Positions 42,536 through 49,789 of a stretch of DNA of 64,000 nucleotides are shown here, piece after piece. The translations under genes and the position numbers were made by a program. How positions within the stretch are numbered: position 1 is the first letter of the stretch; every line of letters begins with the position of its first letter. Origin of the DNA: Oscillospiraceae bacterium (lineage in GTDB: Bacteria; Bacillota; Clostridia; Oscillospirales; Oscillospiraceae); the NCBI GenBank assembly GCA_017545165.1, contig JAFWQQ010000041.1:1-64000 (forward strand). The letters run 5' to 3'. The notes beneath the pieces were generated by a model. That model saw only the letters and a list, made by a program, of their open reading frames with translations, did no database searches and was not told the DNA's origin.

Positions 42536-43407
42536 GAAACCCCTTCCTTTCCCTCAAGCACCTTATGGATACACTCCCAAAGCCGTTCTCCGTTTCCTTC
42601 TCCGACAAAGCTGTTGTGGGGGGTGATGTGCACGCGGTCCGCAGCCCAGAGTTCGCTCTGTTCTTCCAGAGGTTCGGTTTCGAACACGTCCAGAAGAAGC
42701 TCGCATCGGGCGCCGGTCAGATCCACCGTGCCGCCCCGGCTGATGTTTACTAAAACCGCGTCCGGCCGCAGGAGCCGGGCCTTCACGAGTCCCCGGGTCT
42801 CGTCGGTCAGGGCAATGGTGACAACCGCGACGTCTGCCCGGGGGAGGAGCTCGTCCAGCCGGTCCAGACCGACGACTTCATCGAAGTGCTCCGTGGGCCT
42901 GACTGTCCGATTCACGCCGAGCACCCGGCAGCCGAAGGCATTGAAGCGCTTGGCGCACTCCCGGCCCACGTCGCCGCAGCCGACGATGACTACAGTCTTG
43001 CCGGAAAGCTCCCGGAGGCCCCGGTTTTTTTGCCAGATATGGCGCTCCTGCTGCCGCTGGAACTGCGCAAGGCCTTTATAAACTGACAGAACGCCTGCGA
43101 CGGCAAATTCCGCCATGGGGACGGAATACACGCCGCGGGCGTTGTGGATCTCGATCCCTTTCTCCCGAACGGTTTCCATGGGGACGCGGTCATAGCCTGC
43201 GCTGGTCAGCTGGATATAGCGGAGATTGGGGAAGCGCTCGATGGGGTGATACAGGAACAGCCCGTTGCAGATGACGCCCTCCACCCAGGCGGGATCGCAG
43301 GGCAGCGCGTCCCGCTCCTGCTGCAGGAAAACGATCTCATGCCGCTTTTCCAGCTCCGGGATATGCCTCTGCGCGTCCTGCCAGGCGCCTGTGATCAAAA
43401 GATGCAT
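42532..43407 (-). CDS. D-2-hydroxyacid dehydrogenase, NAD-dependent
   Basis: 291 residues, slightly shorter than the family norm because a loop is trimmed before LLLDVFETEPLEE. The Rossmann motif VVIVGCGDVGRECAKRF, the substrate-binding Arg in LVNISRGGTVDL, the Glu in ETEPL and the catalytic His in HITPHNSFVGEG are all in place. The ATG at 43407 follows AAGGAAAAA; the longer frame begins inside the upstream aldolase. It lies between an HpcH/HpaI-type aldolase (2 bases upstream) and the AsnB-like ligase (ATGA overlap), so the three products very likely act in sequence. Confidence 0.88.
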   Translation of the reverse strand: MHLLITGAWQDAQRHIPELEKRHEIVFLQQERDALPCDPAWVEGVICNGLFLYHPIERFPNLRYIQLTSAGYDRVPMETVREKGIEIHNARGVYSVPMAEFAVAGVLSVYKGLAQFQRQQERHIWQKNRGLRELSGKTVVIVGCGDVGRECAKRFNAFGCRVLGVNRTVRPTEHFDEVVGLDRLDELLPRADVAVVTIALTDETRGLVKARLLRPDAVLVNISRGGTVDLTGARCELLLDVFETEPLEEQSELWAADRVHITPHNSFVGEGNGERLWECIHKVLEGKEGVS

Positions 43408-43409
43408 GC

Positions 43410-44258
43410 TTATTTTTCCTTCCGCGTTTTGCCGCTCACCACGGCTTCCACCGCGGCTTTCAATTCCTTGCGGTTGTCCGTAAAGTAACGGGTGTGGCTG
43501 GCGCATTCCTTTTCCAGGGTCCGGATCTCTCTCACGCCGCGGAAAAAAATCTCCTCAATGGCGTTGATGTCCTCAAACTGGTCCACATTGCAGAAGGAAC
43601 GGGAGAGGATGGCCATGCGGCTGCCAAGCCAGTAGTGCTCCTTGATGATCAGCTCCGCGGGGACCAGGCCGCGGCCGAGAGAGGCAATGCCGCCGAACCC
43701 GTAAAAGATCCCTTTCTGCCCGATCTGCCGGCAGAGCCGCTCCACCGTTCCATCGGTCAGGAGCTCGAACATGAAGCGCTTCTTATAACCCAGGCTGAGA
43801 TCGTTGATGCCGATGTGGATCTCGTCGATCCCGGGGATGTCCAGGATCTCGTCCAAAACCTCGACGGCCTCCGGCGTTTCCAGCAGAAGCATGGTCCTTG
43901 CGCGGCCGTTGACGATCCGCAGGAAACGCTTCACCTCCGCGACGGTTTTGAAAAACGGGAGCATAATAACATCTGCCCCGGCCTGTACCGTGGCTTCGAT
44001 TTCGTCTTCGGAGGAGTCGTATTCGTCCGTCTTCTCGTGGATGGGGTTCACCCGCACCAGCAGCTCCGACTGGGTCAGCACGCCCCGAAGGACCTGAATA
44101 TCGTGAATGGTATGATGGTTCTTGACCGTGTCCAGATTGCCCTGTCTCTCGGCTTTGCCGATATACTCCATATCGACAAAGATCCGGTCGACGCCGTTCT
44201 TTTCGGCGATCAGAGCGATATCCGGCCGGTTCGTGATATACATCAATTTGAGCGGCAT
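43410..44258 (-). CDS. HpcH/HpaI aldolase / citrate lyase family protein
   Basis: 282 residues, a PEP-binding TIM barrel of class II (metal-dependent) aldolase type. Visible hallmarks are FVDMEYIGKAERQ, the substrate Arg in LLVRVNPIHE, metal ligands Glu in MLLLETPEAVEVLDEIL and Asp in IHIGINDLSLGYK, and FGGIASLGRG. Relatives make or split 2-keto-3-deoxy or 2-oxo-4-hydroxy acids using pyruvate or glyoxylate. The motif pattern does not fit phosphoenolpyruvate mutase, which I looked for because of the neighbouring LicD genes. Its likely partner is the dehydrogenase immediately downstream. Confidence 0.85.
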   Translation of the reverse strand: MPLKLMYITNRPDIALIAEKNGVDRIFVDMEYIGKAERQGNLDTVKNHHTIHDIQVLRGVLTQSELLVRVNPIHEKTDEYDSSEDEIEATVQAGADVIMLPFFKTVAEVKRFLRIVNGRARTMLLLETPEAVEVLDEILDIPGIDEIHIGINDLSLGYKKRFMFELLTDGTVERLCRQIGQKGIFYGFGGIASLGRGLVPAELIIKEHYWLGSRMAILSRSFCNVDQFEDINAIEEIFFRGVREIRTLEKECASHTRYFTDNRKELKAAVEAVVSGKTRKEK

Positions 44259-44292
44259 AGCGGCACCAAATCCCTTTCTTTATCTGCGGAAA

Positions 44293-45006
44293 TCAATCAG
44301 CCTCAGAATCCACCGTGGAGCCCTTGTTGACGTTGTCGGCCCGGGAAAGGACCTTGAAGAAAGTGGTGAACAGGATCTTGCAGTCCAGCGGGAAGGATAC
44401 GTGATCGACGTACCAGTTGTTCAGCTCGATCCGTCTGTGCCATTCCACGCCTTTGCGGCCGTGGATCTGAGCCCAGCCGGTGATGCCGGGTCGAACGTCG
44501 AACATGTGGAGCTGCTCCGGCGTGTACTTGTCGATCGTCCAGGGGTGATAGGTCAGGGGAGGCCGGGGGCCGATGAGGGACATATCGCCCTTGATGATAT
44601 TGATGACCTGCGGCAGCTCGTCGATGGACAGCGCGCGGAGGATCCGGCCCACCCGCGTTACCCGCTCGTCGCCCTCCTCGGAATAGACGCCGGAGCCGGT
44701 GTGCTCGGCGTTCTGGACCATGGAACGAAACTTGTATATCCGGAACACCTTGCCCTTGTAACCGATCCGGTCCTGAAGGAAGAAAACCGGTCTTCCGCTT
44801 TCCAGAAAAACAGCCAGCGCGGACACAAGCATGAGAGGAGACAAAAGGATCAGGACCAAAACAGAAATCAGCAGATCAAGACCGCGTTTTATGATCGAAA
44901 CGTATATCCTTCTTTTCGATTTCAATGCAGTTCCCACCTGTCCTGTGTTGTTCTTTTCGGCATCGAACGGAATCGGTCCGCTCGAAAAACGATCGGAGAG
45001 CTCCAT
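44293..45006 (-). CDS. Initiating phosphoglycosyl transferase (Bac_transf / PglC-WcaJ type)
   Basis: The catalytic part begins at IYVSIIKRGLDLLISVLVLILLSPLML, a re-entrant membrane helix with the family's K-R-x-x-D. FRIYKFRSM, the SIDELPQVINIIKGDMSLIGPRP active-site block and PGITGWAQI follow. It transfers a sugar-phosphate from a UDP-sugar to undecaprenyl-phosphate, the first step of repeat-unit assembly. ATG 45006 lacks a clear ribosome binding site; a TTG at 44925, 8 bases after GGTGG, would give a 210-residue protein of canonical small-PGT size. The longest frame (TTG 45096) is excluded because it starts inside the promoter. Confidence 0.92.
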   Translation of the reverse strand: MELSDRFSSGPIPFDAEKNNTGQVGTALKSKRRIYVSIIKRGLDLLISVLVLILLSPLMLVSALAVFLESGRPVFFLQDRIGYKGKVFRIYKFRSMVQNAEHTGSGVYSEEGDERVTRVGRILRALSIDELPQVINIIKGDMSLIGPRPPLTYHPWTIDKYTPEQLHMFDVRPGITGWAQIHGRKGVEWHRRIELNNWYVDHVSFPLDCKILFTTFFKVLSRADNVNKGSTVDSEAD

Positions 45007-45067
45007 GTAGAAAGAAAAGACCGATTTGTCGAGGGGCCTGCTCTGATCGCATAAAGACTCATTTTTT

Positions 45068-45096
45068 ATAATATCAGAGTCAGTATGAAAAATCAA
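45068..45096 (-). promoter_or_regulatory. Sigma-A promoter of the initiating transferase operon
   Basis: Minus strand: -35 TTGATT (45091-45096), 17 bases, -10 TATTAT (45068-45073). Nine of twelve positions fit consensus. The predicted start near 45061 leaves a leader of about 55 bases to ATG 45006 and fixes the start of the coding region downstream of this point. Confidence 0.65.
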
Positions 45097-45244
45097 TCCA
45101 TTATTTCTAAGAAAGTCTTGTCCATTATTGCTAAAAAGCCTTGCTCTTCTGCCGCAGCCTGATCAAAGCCTCTTCGGCATGCAGCGTGTTTATGCCTGCG
45201 TGTGTTTTTTTGAAAACCTGCGAAAGAGAATTCTGAATCGCATC

Positions 45245-45272
45245 TTGCAGAATCCGCAAAGCGTGCTATAAT
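45245..45272 (+). promoter_or_regulatory. Sigma-A promoter of the secreted 5'-nucleotidase
   Basis: -35 TTGCAG (45245-45250), 16 bases, and an extended -10, TGC followed by TATAAT (45267-45272). The perfect -10 with TGn predicts strong expression, in line with the heavily biased codon use of the gene that follows. The leader is about 25 bases. Confidence 0.8.
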
Positions 45273-45302
45273 AGAGCCATCTTTTTGAAAGGGGCTACTC
45301 GC

Positions 45303-46982
45303 ATGAAAAAAAGAATTCTCGCATTCCTGCTTACCCTTACTCTGCTGCTCTGCTGCGGCAGCTTTGTCGCTCTTGCCGAAGGCGAAGAAGAGCCCAGGCC
45401 TGACATCGTGATCCTCTTCACCAGCGATGTGCACTGCGGCATCGACCAGGGCTTCGGCTATGCCGGCCTGGAGCAGATCCGCGACGGCCTTGTCGCCAAG
45501 GGCAATGTGGTCATCCTCGTTGACAACGGCGACAACATCCAGGGCGAGCCCATCGGCACCATGACCAAGGGCGAAGCGCTCATCGACCTGATGAACGCCG
45601 CCGGCTATGAGATCGCCATCCCCGGCAACCACGAGTTCGACTACGGCATGGACCGTTTTCTGGAGCTGACCAAACGGGCTGAGTTCCAGTACATCAGCGC
45701 CAACTTCAACTACAACGGCGAGCTGGTGTTCGAGCCTTACGTGATCAAGGACCTGGGCGGCGCCAAGGTTGCCTTTGTCGGCGTGACCACCCCCAAGACC
45801 CTGACCAGCTCCACGCCTCGCTACTTCCAGGATGAGGAAGGCAATTTCGTCTACGGCTTCTTCCAGGACGAGACCGGCGAGGGCGTCTACAACGCGGTGC
45901 AGACCGCTGTTGACGCTGCCAGAGAAGACGGCGCCGAATATGTCGTCGTTATGGGCCACATGGGCAATGAGGAGCTTTGCCGCCCCTGGACCTATGCGGA
46001 CGTGATCGAGAACACCAACGGCATCGATGTGTTCCTGGACGGCCACAGCCATGACACCGACCAGGTCGTCGTGAAGAACAAGGATGGCGAGGACGTTCCC
46101 CGCTCCGCCTGCGGCACCAAGCTGGGCTGCGTCGGCTACTGCCGCATCGCCTCCGACGGCACCATCACCACCGGCGTTTACACCTGGAACAACAAGGACT
46201 CCGCTCCCGCCCTGCTGGGCATCGACAACGACATGAGCGCTGCGGTCGATGAGGCCAAGGCGACCCTCGATGCGAAGCTGAAGGAAGTCGTCGCTGTGAC
46301 GCAGGTCAAGCTCACCATCAACGACCCCGAGGCTGTGGACGACAACGGCAAGCCCATCCGTATGATCCGCCGGGCCGAGACCAACCTGGGCGACCTCTGC
46401 GCCGACGCTTACCGTGACCAGTCCGGCGCTGACATCGCCTTTGTCAACGGCGGCGGCATCCGCGTGAACATCGAAGCCGGCGACATCACCCTCAACGACA
46501 TCCTGAAGGTCCATCCCTTCGGCAACTCCATGTGCGTGATCGAGGTCACCGGCCAGCAGGTGCTGGACGCTCTGGAGTGGGGCGCCCGCAACGTTCCCAA
46601 TGAGAACGGCGGCTTCCTGCAGGTTTCCGGCCTGACTTACGAGATCCACACCTACATTGACAACCCCTGCCTGACCGACGAGAATACCCTGTATGCCGGC
46701 ATTGAGGGCGAGCGCCGCGTGAAGAACGTTCTGGTCAACGGCGAGCCCATCGATCCCGAAGCCACCTACACCCTGGCCAGCCATGACTACATGCTGCTCA
46801 ACCAGGGCGACGGCTTCAACATGTTCGGCGGCTGCAAGGTGCTGCAGGAGCGCGTCAAGCTGGACAACCAGGTCCTGATCGACTACATCACCGGGACCCT
46901 GGGCGGCTCCGTCGGCGAGGAGTATGACGATCCCTACGGCCAGGGCCGTATCGTGATCGTGGAAGAGGCTCCCGAGGCCTGA
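45303..46982 (+). CDS. Secreted 5'-nucleotidase / metallophosphatase (UshA-like)
   Basis: 559 residues. A signal peptide (KKRILAFLLTLTLLLCC, cleavage probably after ALA at residue 25) is followed by the dimetal phosphatase domain: TSDVHCG (D42, H44), DNGDN (D77), PGNHEFDYG (N109, H110) and DGHSHD. The C-terminal 5'-nucleotidase domain has FVNGGGIRVNIEAGDITLNDIL. It should dephosphorylate extracellular nucleotides or related phosphoesters. No LPXTG motif or membrane anchor is visible, so it is either free or held by other means. Third positions are overwhelmingly C or G, unlike most neighbours, which indicates high expression. AAAGGGG precedes the ATG at 45303. Confidence 0.93.
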   Translation: MKKRILAFLLTLTLLLCCGSFVALAEGEEEPRPDIVILFTSDVHCGIDQGFGYAGLEQIRDGLVAKGNVVILVDNGDNIQGEPIGTMTKGEALIDLMNAAGYEIAIPGNHEFDYGMDRFLELTKRAEFQYISANFNYNGELVFEPYVIKDLGGAKVAFVGVTTPKTLTSSTPRYFQDEEGNFVYGFFQDETGEGVYNAVQTAVDAAREDGAEYVVVMGHMGNEELCRPWTYADVIENTNGIDVFLDGHSHDTDQVVVKNKDGEDVPRSACGTKLGCVGYCRIASDGTITTGVYTWNNKDSAPALLGIDNDMSAAVDEAKATLDAKLKEVVAVTQVKLTINDPEAVDDNGKPIRMIRRAETNLGDLCADAYRDQSGADIAFVNGGGIRVNIEAGDITLNDILKVHPFGNSMCVIEVTGQQVLDALEWGARNVPNENGGFLQVSGLTYEIHTYIDNPCLTDENTLYAGIEGERRVKNVLVNGEPIDPEATYTLASHDYMLLNQGDGFNMFGGCKVLQERVKLDNQVLIDYITGTLGGSVGEEYDDPYGQGRIVIVEEAPEA

Positions 46983-47011
46983 GCCTTACACGAAAACAGC
47001 ATAGCTTCCTC

Positions 47012-47046
47012 TTGCCGGAGATCCGTTACGGATCTCCGGCAATTTT
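47012..47046 (+). terminator. Intrinsic terminator of the 5'-nucleotidase gene
   Basis: A 14-base stem (47012-47025 with 47029-47042; core CCGGAGATCCG) with a TTA loop, followed by TTTT. It sits 30 bases after the stop codon. Confidence 0.88.
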
Positions 47047-47060
47047 GCGCTTCAAACAAG

Positions 47061-47090
47061 GAATAGTGCCAAGCCGTTCCTGAATACGAT
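47061..47090 (+). promoter_or_regulatory. Possible sigma-E-type sporulation promoter of sigK
   Basis: GAATAGT (47061-47067) matches the Bacillus sigma-E -35 KMATATT at 6 of 7 positions, and AATACGAT (47083-47090) matches the -10 CATACAMT at 6 of 8, spaced 15 bases. This fits the known dependence of sigK on sigma-E. The drawback is that the start would fall at about 47097, next to the ribosome binding site, leaving an unusually short leader. Confidence 0.35.
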
Positions 47091-47107
47091 TTGGAAGAGG
47101 TGAGAAT

Positions 47108-47806
47108 ATGATCGAAAGCGCATGGTTTTTGCTGCTGCAGACCCTCTTTTGGATGCTGCGGGTCTCTCCGGGCGGGTCCTTTCCCAGGACGCTGAGCAAG
47201 GCGGAGGAGCAGGCCTATCTCGCCCGCTGGGCCGAGGGGGACCTGGAGGCGCGCAATCTCCTGGTGGAGCACAACCTCCGTCTGGTGGCCCACATCGTGA
47301 AAAAATACTATGCCCATACCGAGGATGTGGACGATCTGATCTCCATCGGCACCATCGGCCTGATCAAAGGGATCAACAGCTATCGGCCGGAGAAGGGCGT
47401 GAAGCTCTCCTCCTATGTGAGCCGCTGCATCGAAAATGAGATCCTGATGGCCTTTCGCGGAAAGAGAAAAAGCGAGGGGGACGTGAGCCTCTCCGAGGCG
47501 CTGGACGTGGAAGAGGAGGGGGGAGCCCTTTCCTATTTGGATGTGCTGGCGCAGGAGGACGATCTGGCGGAGCGGATCGGCAGCGCGGAGCTCTGCCGAC
47601 AGCTTCGCGAGGCTGTGGACGCCGCGCTGACGCCCCGGGAGGCGGAGATCGTCCGCCTTCGCTACGGCCTGCAGGGCGGGGAGCCCATGACCCAGCGGCA
47701 GCTGGCCGAAGGTCTCGGCATCAGCCGCAGCTATGTCTCCCGCATCGAGAAAAAGGCACTGGAGAAGCTGCGGAGCGCGCTGGAAGAGAGAGGGGAGACG
47801 GGTTAA
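47108..47806 (+). CDS. sigK: RNA polymerase sporulation sigma factor SigK
   Basis: A 232-residue sigma-70 factor. The hydrophobic pro-region IESAWFLLLQTLFWMLRVSPGGSFPRTLS is of the pro-sigma-K type and precedes region 2 (HNLRLVAHIVKKYYAHTEDVDDLISIGTIGLIKGI), region 3 and the region 4 helix-turn-helix (TQRQLAEGLGISRSYVSRIEKKAL). It drives late mother-cell genes during spore formation. The gene is continuous, not split by a skin-type element. GAGGTGAG lies 5 bases before the ATG. BofA, the inhibitor of pro-sigma-K processing, is encoded 15 kb away in the same window. Confidence 0.93.
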   Translation: MIESAWFLLLQTLFWMLRVSPGGSFPRTLSKAEEQAYLARWAEGDLEARNLLVEHNLRLVAHIVKKYYAHTEDVDDLISIGTIGLIKGINSYRPEKGVKLSSYVSRCIENEILMAFRGKRKSEGDVSLSEALDVEEEGGALSYLDVLAQEDDLAERIGSAELCRQLREAVDAALTPREAEIVRLRYGLQGGEPMTQRQLAEGLGISRSYVSRIEKKALEKLRSALEERGETG

Positions 47807-47851
47807 CAGGCCGGATGGCGCGCAAGTGGGGGATGGGGCTGGAAAAGGCAC

Positions 47852-47880
47852 TTGAATTCGGAACAAAATGGTGCTATAAT
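47852..47880 (+). promoter_or_regulatory. Sigma-A promoter of the VanY-like gene
   Basis: -35 TTGAAT (47852-47857), 17 bases, extended -10 TGC-TATAAT (47875-47880). Its position shows that the coding region cannot start at the upstream ATG of the open frame and supports the TTG at 47959. Confidence 0.8.
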
Positions 47881-47958
47881 AAAGAACAAGGCGTGACGGC
47901 AGCGCATCTCGAGCGAAAGAGGCTGCGCTTCCGGACGGGGGATAGAGAGGTGAGAGCC

Positions 47959-48765
47959 TTGAATTGGAAAAAGATCGGCTGGCTGATCAGCATGGGCCTG
48001 ATGTGCCTGGCGCTGGTGGCTGTGGTTTCCGCGCGGATCGAAGCGGCGACCAATTATCCGGATAATATCAATCCCTTCGCCGAAAAGGAAGAGATTGTCG
48101 TTCTGGCTACGCCTACGCCCGCTCCCATTCAGGGGGAATGGCCGGATATCGACATCACCCTGCCCCAATATGCCATGGTGAGCAGCGCCAAGCTCCTGAC
48201 CTCCTCCTATGTCCCGGACGTGTCCAAGATCGAAGGGACCTACATGATGTTCGATACCGCTGCGCTCCCGCATCTGGAGGATATGATCCATGACCTGAAG
48301 GAAAACGGCTTCGGCGTCTATGTGGGCGGCGCCTATCGGTCTTACTCCTATCAGAAGCAGCGTTTTGACGGGAAATGCTACAGCATCGCGCTGGAGATGG
48401 GCATTGAGGGCAAGGAGATCTGGCTGCTGCCCGAGTATCAAAAGGCTGTGGCGGAAGCCAAGAAATATACCATGGAGCCCGGCGCCAGCGAGCATCAGCT
48501 GGGGCTGGCCGTGGACCTCTACGACAAGCAGTATGTGGCCCAGAACTATGACCACATGAACCAGCGCTTCTATGAGTATCTGGACTCTATCTGCGCAAAC
48601 TACGGCTTTATCAAGCGCTATCCCACCCGCAAGCTCCTCCTCACCGGCTGGGACGAACCCTGGCACTACCGCTATGTTGGCGTGGAGGCCGCTACCTTCA
48701 TCATGGAAAACAAGCTCTGCTATGAGGAGTTCTACGCGCACTACAATCCCGATTTTGACTATTGA
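47959..48765 (+). CDS. VanY-type D-alanyl-D-alanine carboxypeptidase (M15B)
   Basis: 268 residues with an N-terminal membrane anchor or signal (7-26) and a TPTPAP linker. The M15B catalytic domain has VYVGGAYRSYSYQKQRF, then the zinc motif GASEHQLGLAVDL (H179, D186), and catalytic E233 with zinc ligand H236 in TGWDEPWHYRYVG. It removes the terminal D-Ala from peptidoglycan stem peptides outside the membrane. The start is TTG (47959), 8 bases after GAGAGG. It may be used in vegetative growth or in spore cortex maturation; the sigma-A promoter favours the former. Confidence 0.88.
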   Translation: MNWKKIGWLISMGLMCLALVAVVSARIEAATNYPDNINPFAEKEEIVVLATPTPAPIQGEWPDIDITLPQYAMVSSAKLLTSSYVPDVSKIEGTYMMFDTAALPHLEDMIHDLKENGFGVYVGGAYRSYSYQKQRFDGKCYSIALEMGIEGKEIWLLPEYQKAVAEAKKYTMEPGASEHQLGLAVDLYDKQYVAQNYDHMNQRFYEYLDSICANYGFIKRYPTRKLLLTGWDEPWHYRYVGVEAATFIMENKLCYEEFYAHYNPDFDY

Positions 48766-48819
48766 TCCTGCTGAGAGCAGACAAGGCAAAACGGGCCGAG
48801 ACGGAATCGCAGGTTGAGA

Positions 48820-49097
48820 TCGGGAAGAGGGGAAAAGCATGTCCCTCTTCCCGTCAGCTTGTCAAAAAAATCCCTTTGGGGACTTTTTTGACTGCGCTTC
48901 CCCGCCGAGCATTTTGGCCGCACACAAAATGCTATTTTCGAAAAGCCTTGCAAAACAAGGCTTTTCGAGCGGCGGGCTATTGTATTCGAGGCGGGCCTTG
49001 CCCCCTCGAACTCCCCCGCTGCTCTGTCATCTGACGCTGTAGCGAGGTTTTTTGACAGTCTGTCGGGAAGAGGGGAAAAGCATGCCCCTCTTCCCGT
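48820..49097. repeat. Cluster of four palindromes flanked by 35-base direct repeats
   Basis: The 35-base unit at 48820-48854 recurs at 49063-49097 with one mismatch. Each unit is itself an imperfect hairpin (CGGGAAGAGGGG with CCCTCTTCCCG). Between them lie further inverted repeats: 48861-48874 with 48879-48892 (one mismatch), 48908-48916 with 48925-48933 (perfect), and 48939-48950 with 48956-48967 (perfect, 12 bases). The arrangement resembles a BIME-like or MITE-like element. Some hairpins could end the VanY-like transcript. Confidence 0.8.
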
Positions 49098-49176
49098 TTC
49101 ATTGGCGACGGAGCTCTCAGCAGACGTTTTCCCCGATTTTTCAGGCGGTTTTATTCCAATATCTTGAAAAAAGGTC

Positions 49177-49205
49177 TTGCAAAGGACGCAAGATAGTGTT
49201 ATACT
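49177..49205 (+). promoter_or_regulatory. Sigma-A promoter of the rimP-ribF operon
   Basis: -35 TTGCAA (49177-49182), 17 bases, -10 TATACT (49200-49205). Nine of twelve positions fit consensus with ideal spacing. Transcription would start near 49212, ahead of the leader hairpin. Confidence 0.85.
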
Positions 49206-49233
49206 CAAAAAGTAAGGTTGATTGTGTTATTGG

Positions 49234-49260
49234 AGAGTGGGTTGCGGCCCACTCTTTTTT
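49234..49260 (+). terminator. Leader terminator/attenuator upstream of rimP
   Basis: The stem AGAGTGGG (49234-49241) with CCCACTCT (49248-49255), loop TTGCGG, runs directly into six T residues. It lies between the operon promoter and the rimP start, so it is an intrinsic terminator inside the leader rather than at a gene end. Such a site would limit operon transcription unless an antiterminator forms. Position in front of rimP-nusA suggests control by NusA itself. Confidence 0.75.
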
Positions 49261-49293
49261 CGAGACTATTTCGAGAGACCAAGGGGGATGCGC

Positions 49294-49749
49294 ATGAGCA
49301 AGATCAGCGAACGGGTGTTCGACCTGGTAAAGCCGGTCGTGGAGGACGAGGGCTGTTCCCTGTGGGATGTGGAATACGTCCGGGAAGCGGGGACCTGGTA
49401 TCTGCGCGTCTTCGTGGATAAGGAGGGCGGCGTCTCCATCGACGACTGCGAGCGCATCAGCCGCCGGCTGGATCCCATTCTGGACGAGGCGGATCCCGTG
49501 CCGGAGAGCTATGTGTTCGAGGTCGGCTCCGCCGGCGCGGACCGGGAGCTGAAGCGCCCCTCGGATTTCGCGCAGTTTCTGGGGACGGATGTGGAAGTGA
49601 AGCTCTACATGCCCCTGGAGGGCAGCAAGGTCTACGTGGGGAAGCTCCTCGGGTATGAGGAGGGCGCTGTCACCATCGACCAAAAAGGAAAAGAGCTGTC
49701 TTTTGCTCCGGCCCAGATCGCTCAGGTCCGGCTCTACGTATCTTTTTAA
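49294..49749 (+). CDS. rimP: Ribosome maturation factor RimP
   Basis: 151 residues. The two RimP domains are recognisable: ISERVFDLVKPVVEDEGCSLWDVEYVREAGTWYLRVFVDKEGGVSIDDCERISR, then PESYVFEVGSAGADRELKRPSDF and a C-terminal SH3-like barrel. It helps assemble the 30S subunit. The ATG at 49294 is 6 bases after AAGGGGG, while the ATG at 49288 touches it. First gene of the rimP-nusA-ylxR-ylxQ-infB operon. Confidence 0.96.
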   Translation: MSKISERVFDLVKPVVEDEGCSLWDVEYVREAGTWYLRVFVDKEGGVSIDDCERISRRLDPILDEADPVPESYVFEVGSAGADRELKRPSDFAQFLGTDVEVKLYMPLEGSKVYVGKLLGYEEGAVTIDQKGKELSFAPAQIAQVRLYVSF

Positions 49750-49789
49750 CAGAAATCACCACTTTCAAGCATAGAATGGAGAGTTGCAA

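Larger units (their letters stand above)
48766..49293. other. Palindrome-rich intergenic space and rimP leader
   Basis: 528 bases without a gene. From 48820 to 49097 it holds a cluster of hairpins bounded by 35-base direct repeats (listed separately). Bases 49098-49176 show nothing I recognise. From 49177 it is the promoter and leader of the rimP operon. Confidence 0.75.

Noticed and set aside
43410..44258. Phosphoenolpyruvate mutase, which would make the locus a phosphonate pathway
   Set aside because: The barrel has HpcH/HpaI metal-binding motifs (LLLETPEAVE, INDLS) and lacks the EDK-x-x-x-K-x-N-S loop of PEP mutase.
45093..46784. A 563-residue open frame on the minus strand
   Set aside because: It is the antisense shadow of the highly GC-biased 5'-nucleotidase gene: Val/Asp/Ala-rich, with no domain motif, and it covers the divergent promoters.
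45303..46982. Lipoprotein signal peptide on the 5'-nucleotidase (L-L-C-C in the leader)
   Set aside because: The cysteines sit within the hydrophobic core and are followed by a standard A-L-A signal peptidase I site; there is no L-x-x-C box at the right position.
48820..49097. tRNA or structured RNA gene in the palindrome-rich gap
   Set aside because: No cloverleaf, anticodon arm or T-arm consensus could be assembled; the inverted repeats are separate simple hairpins.
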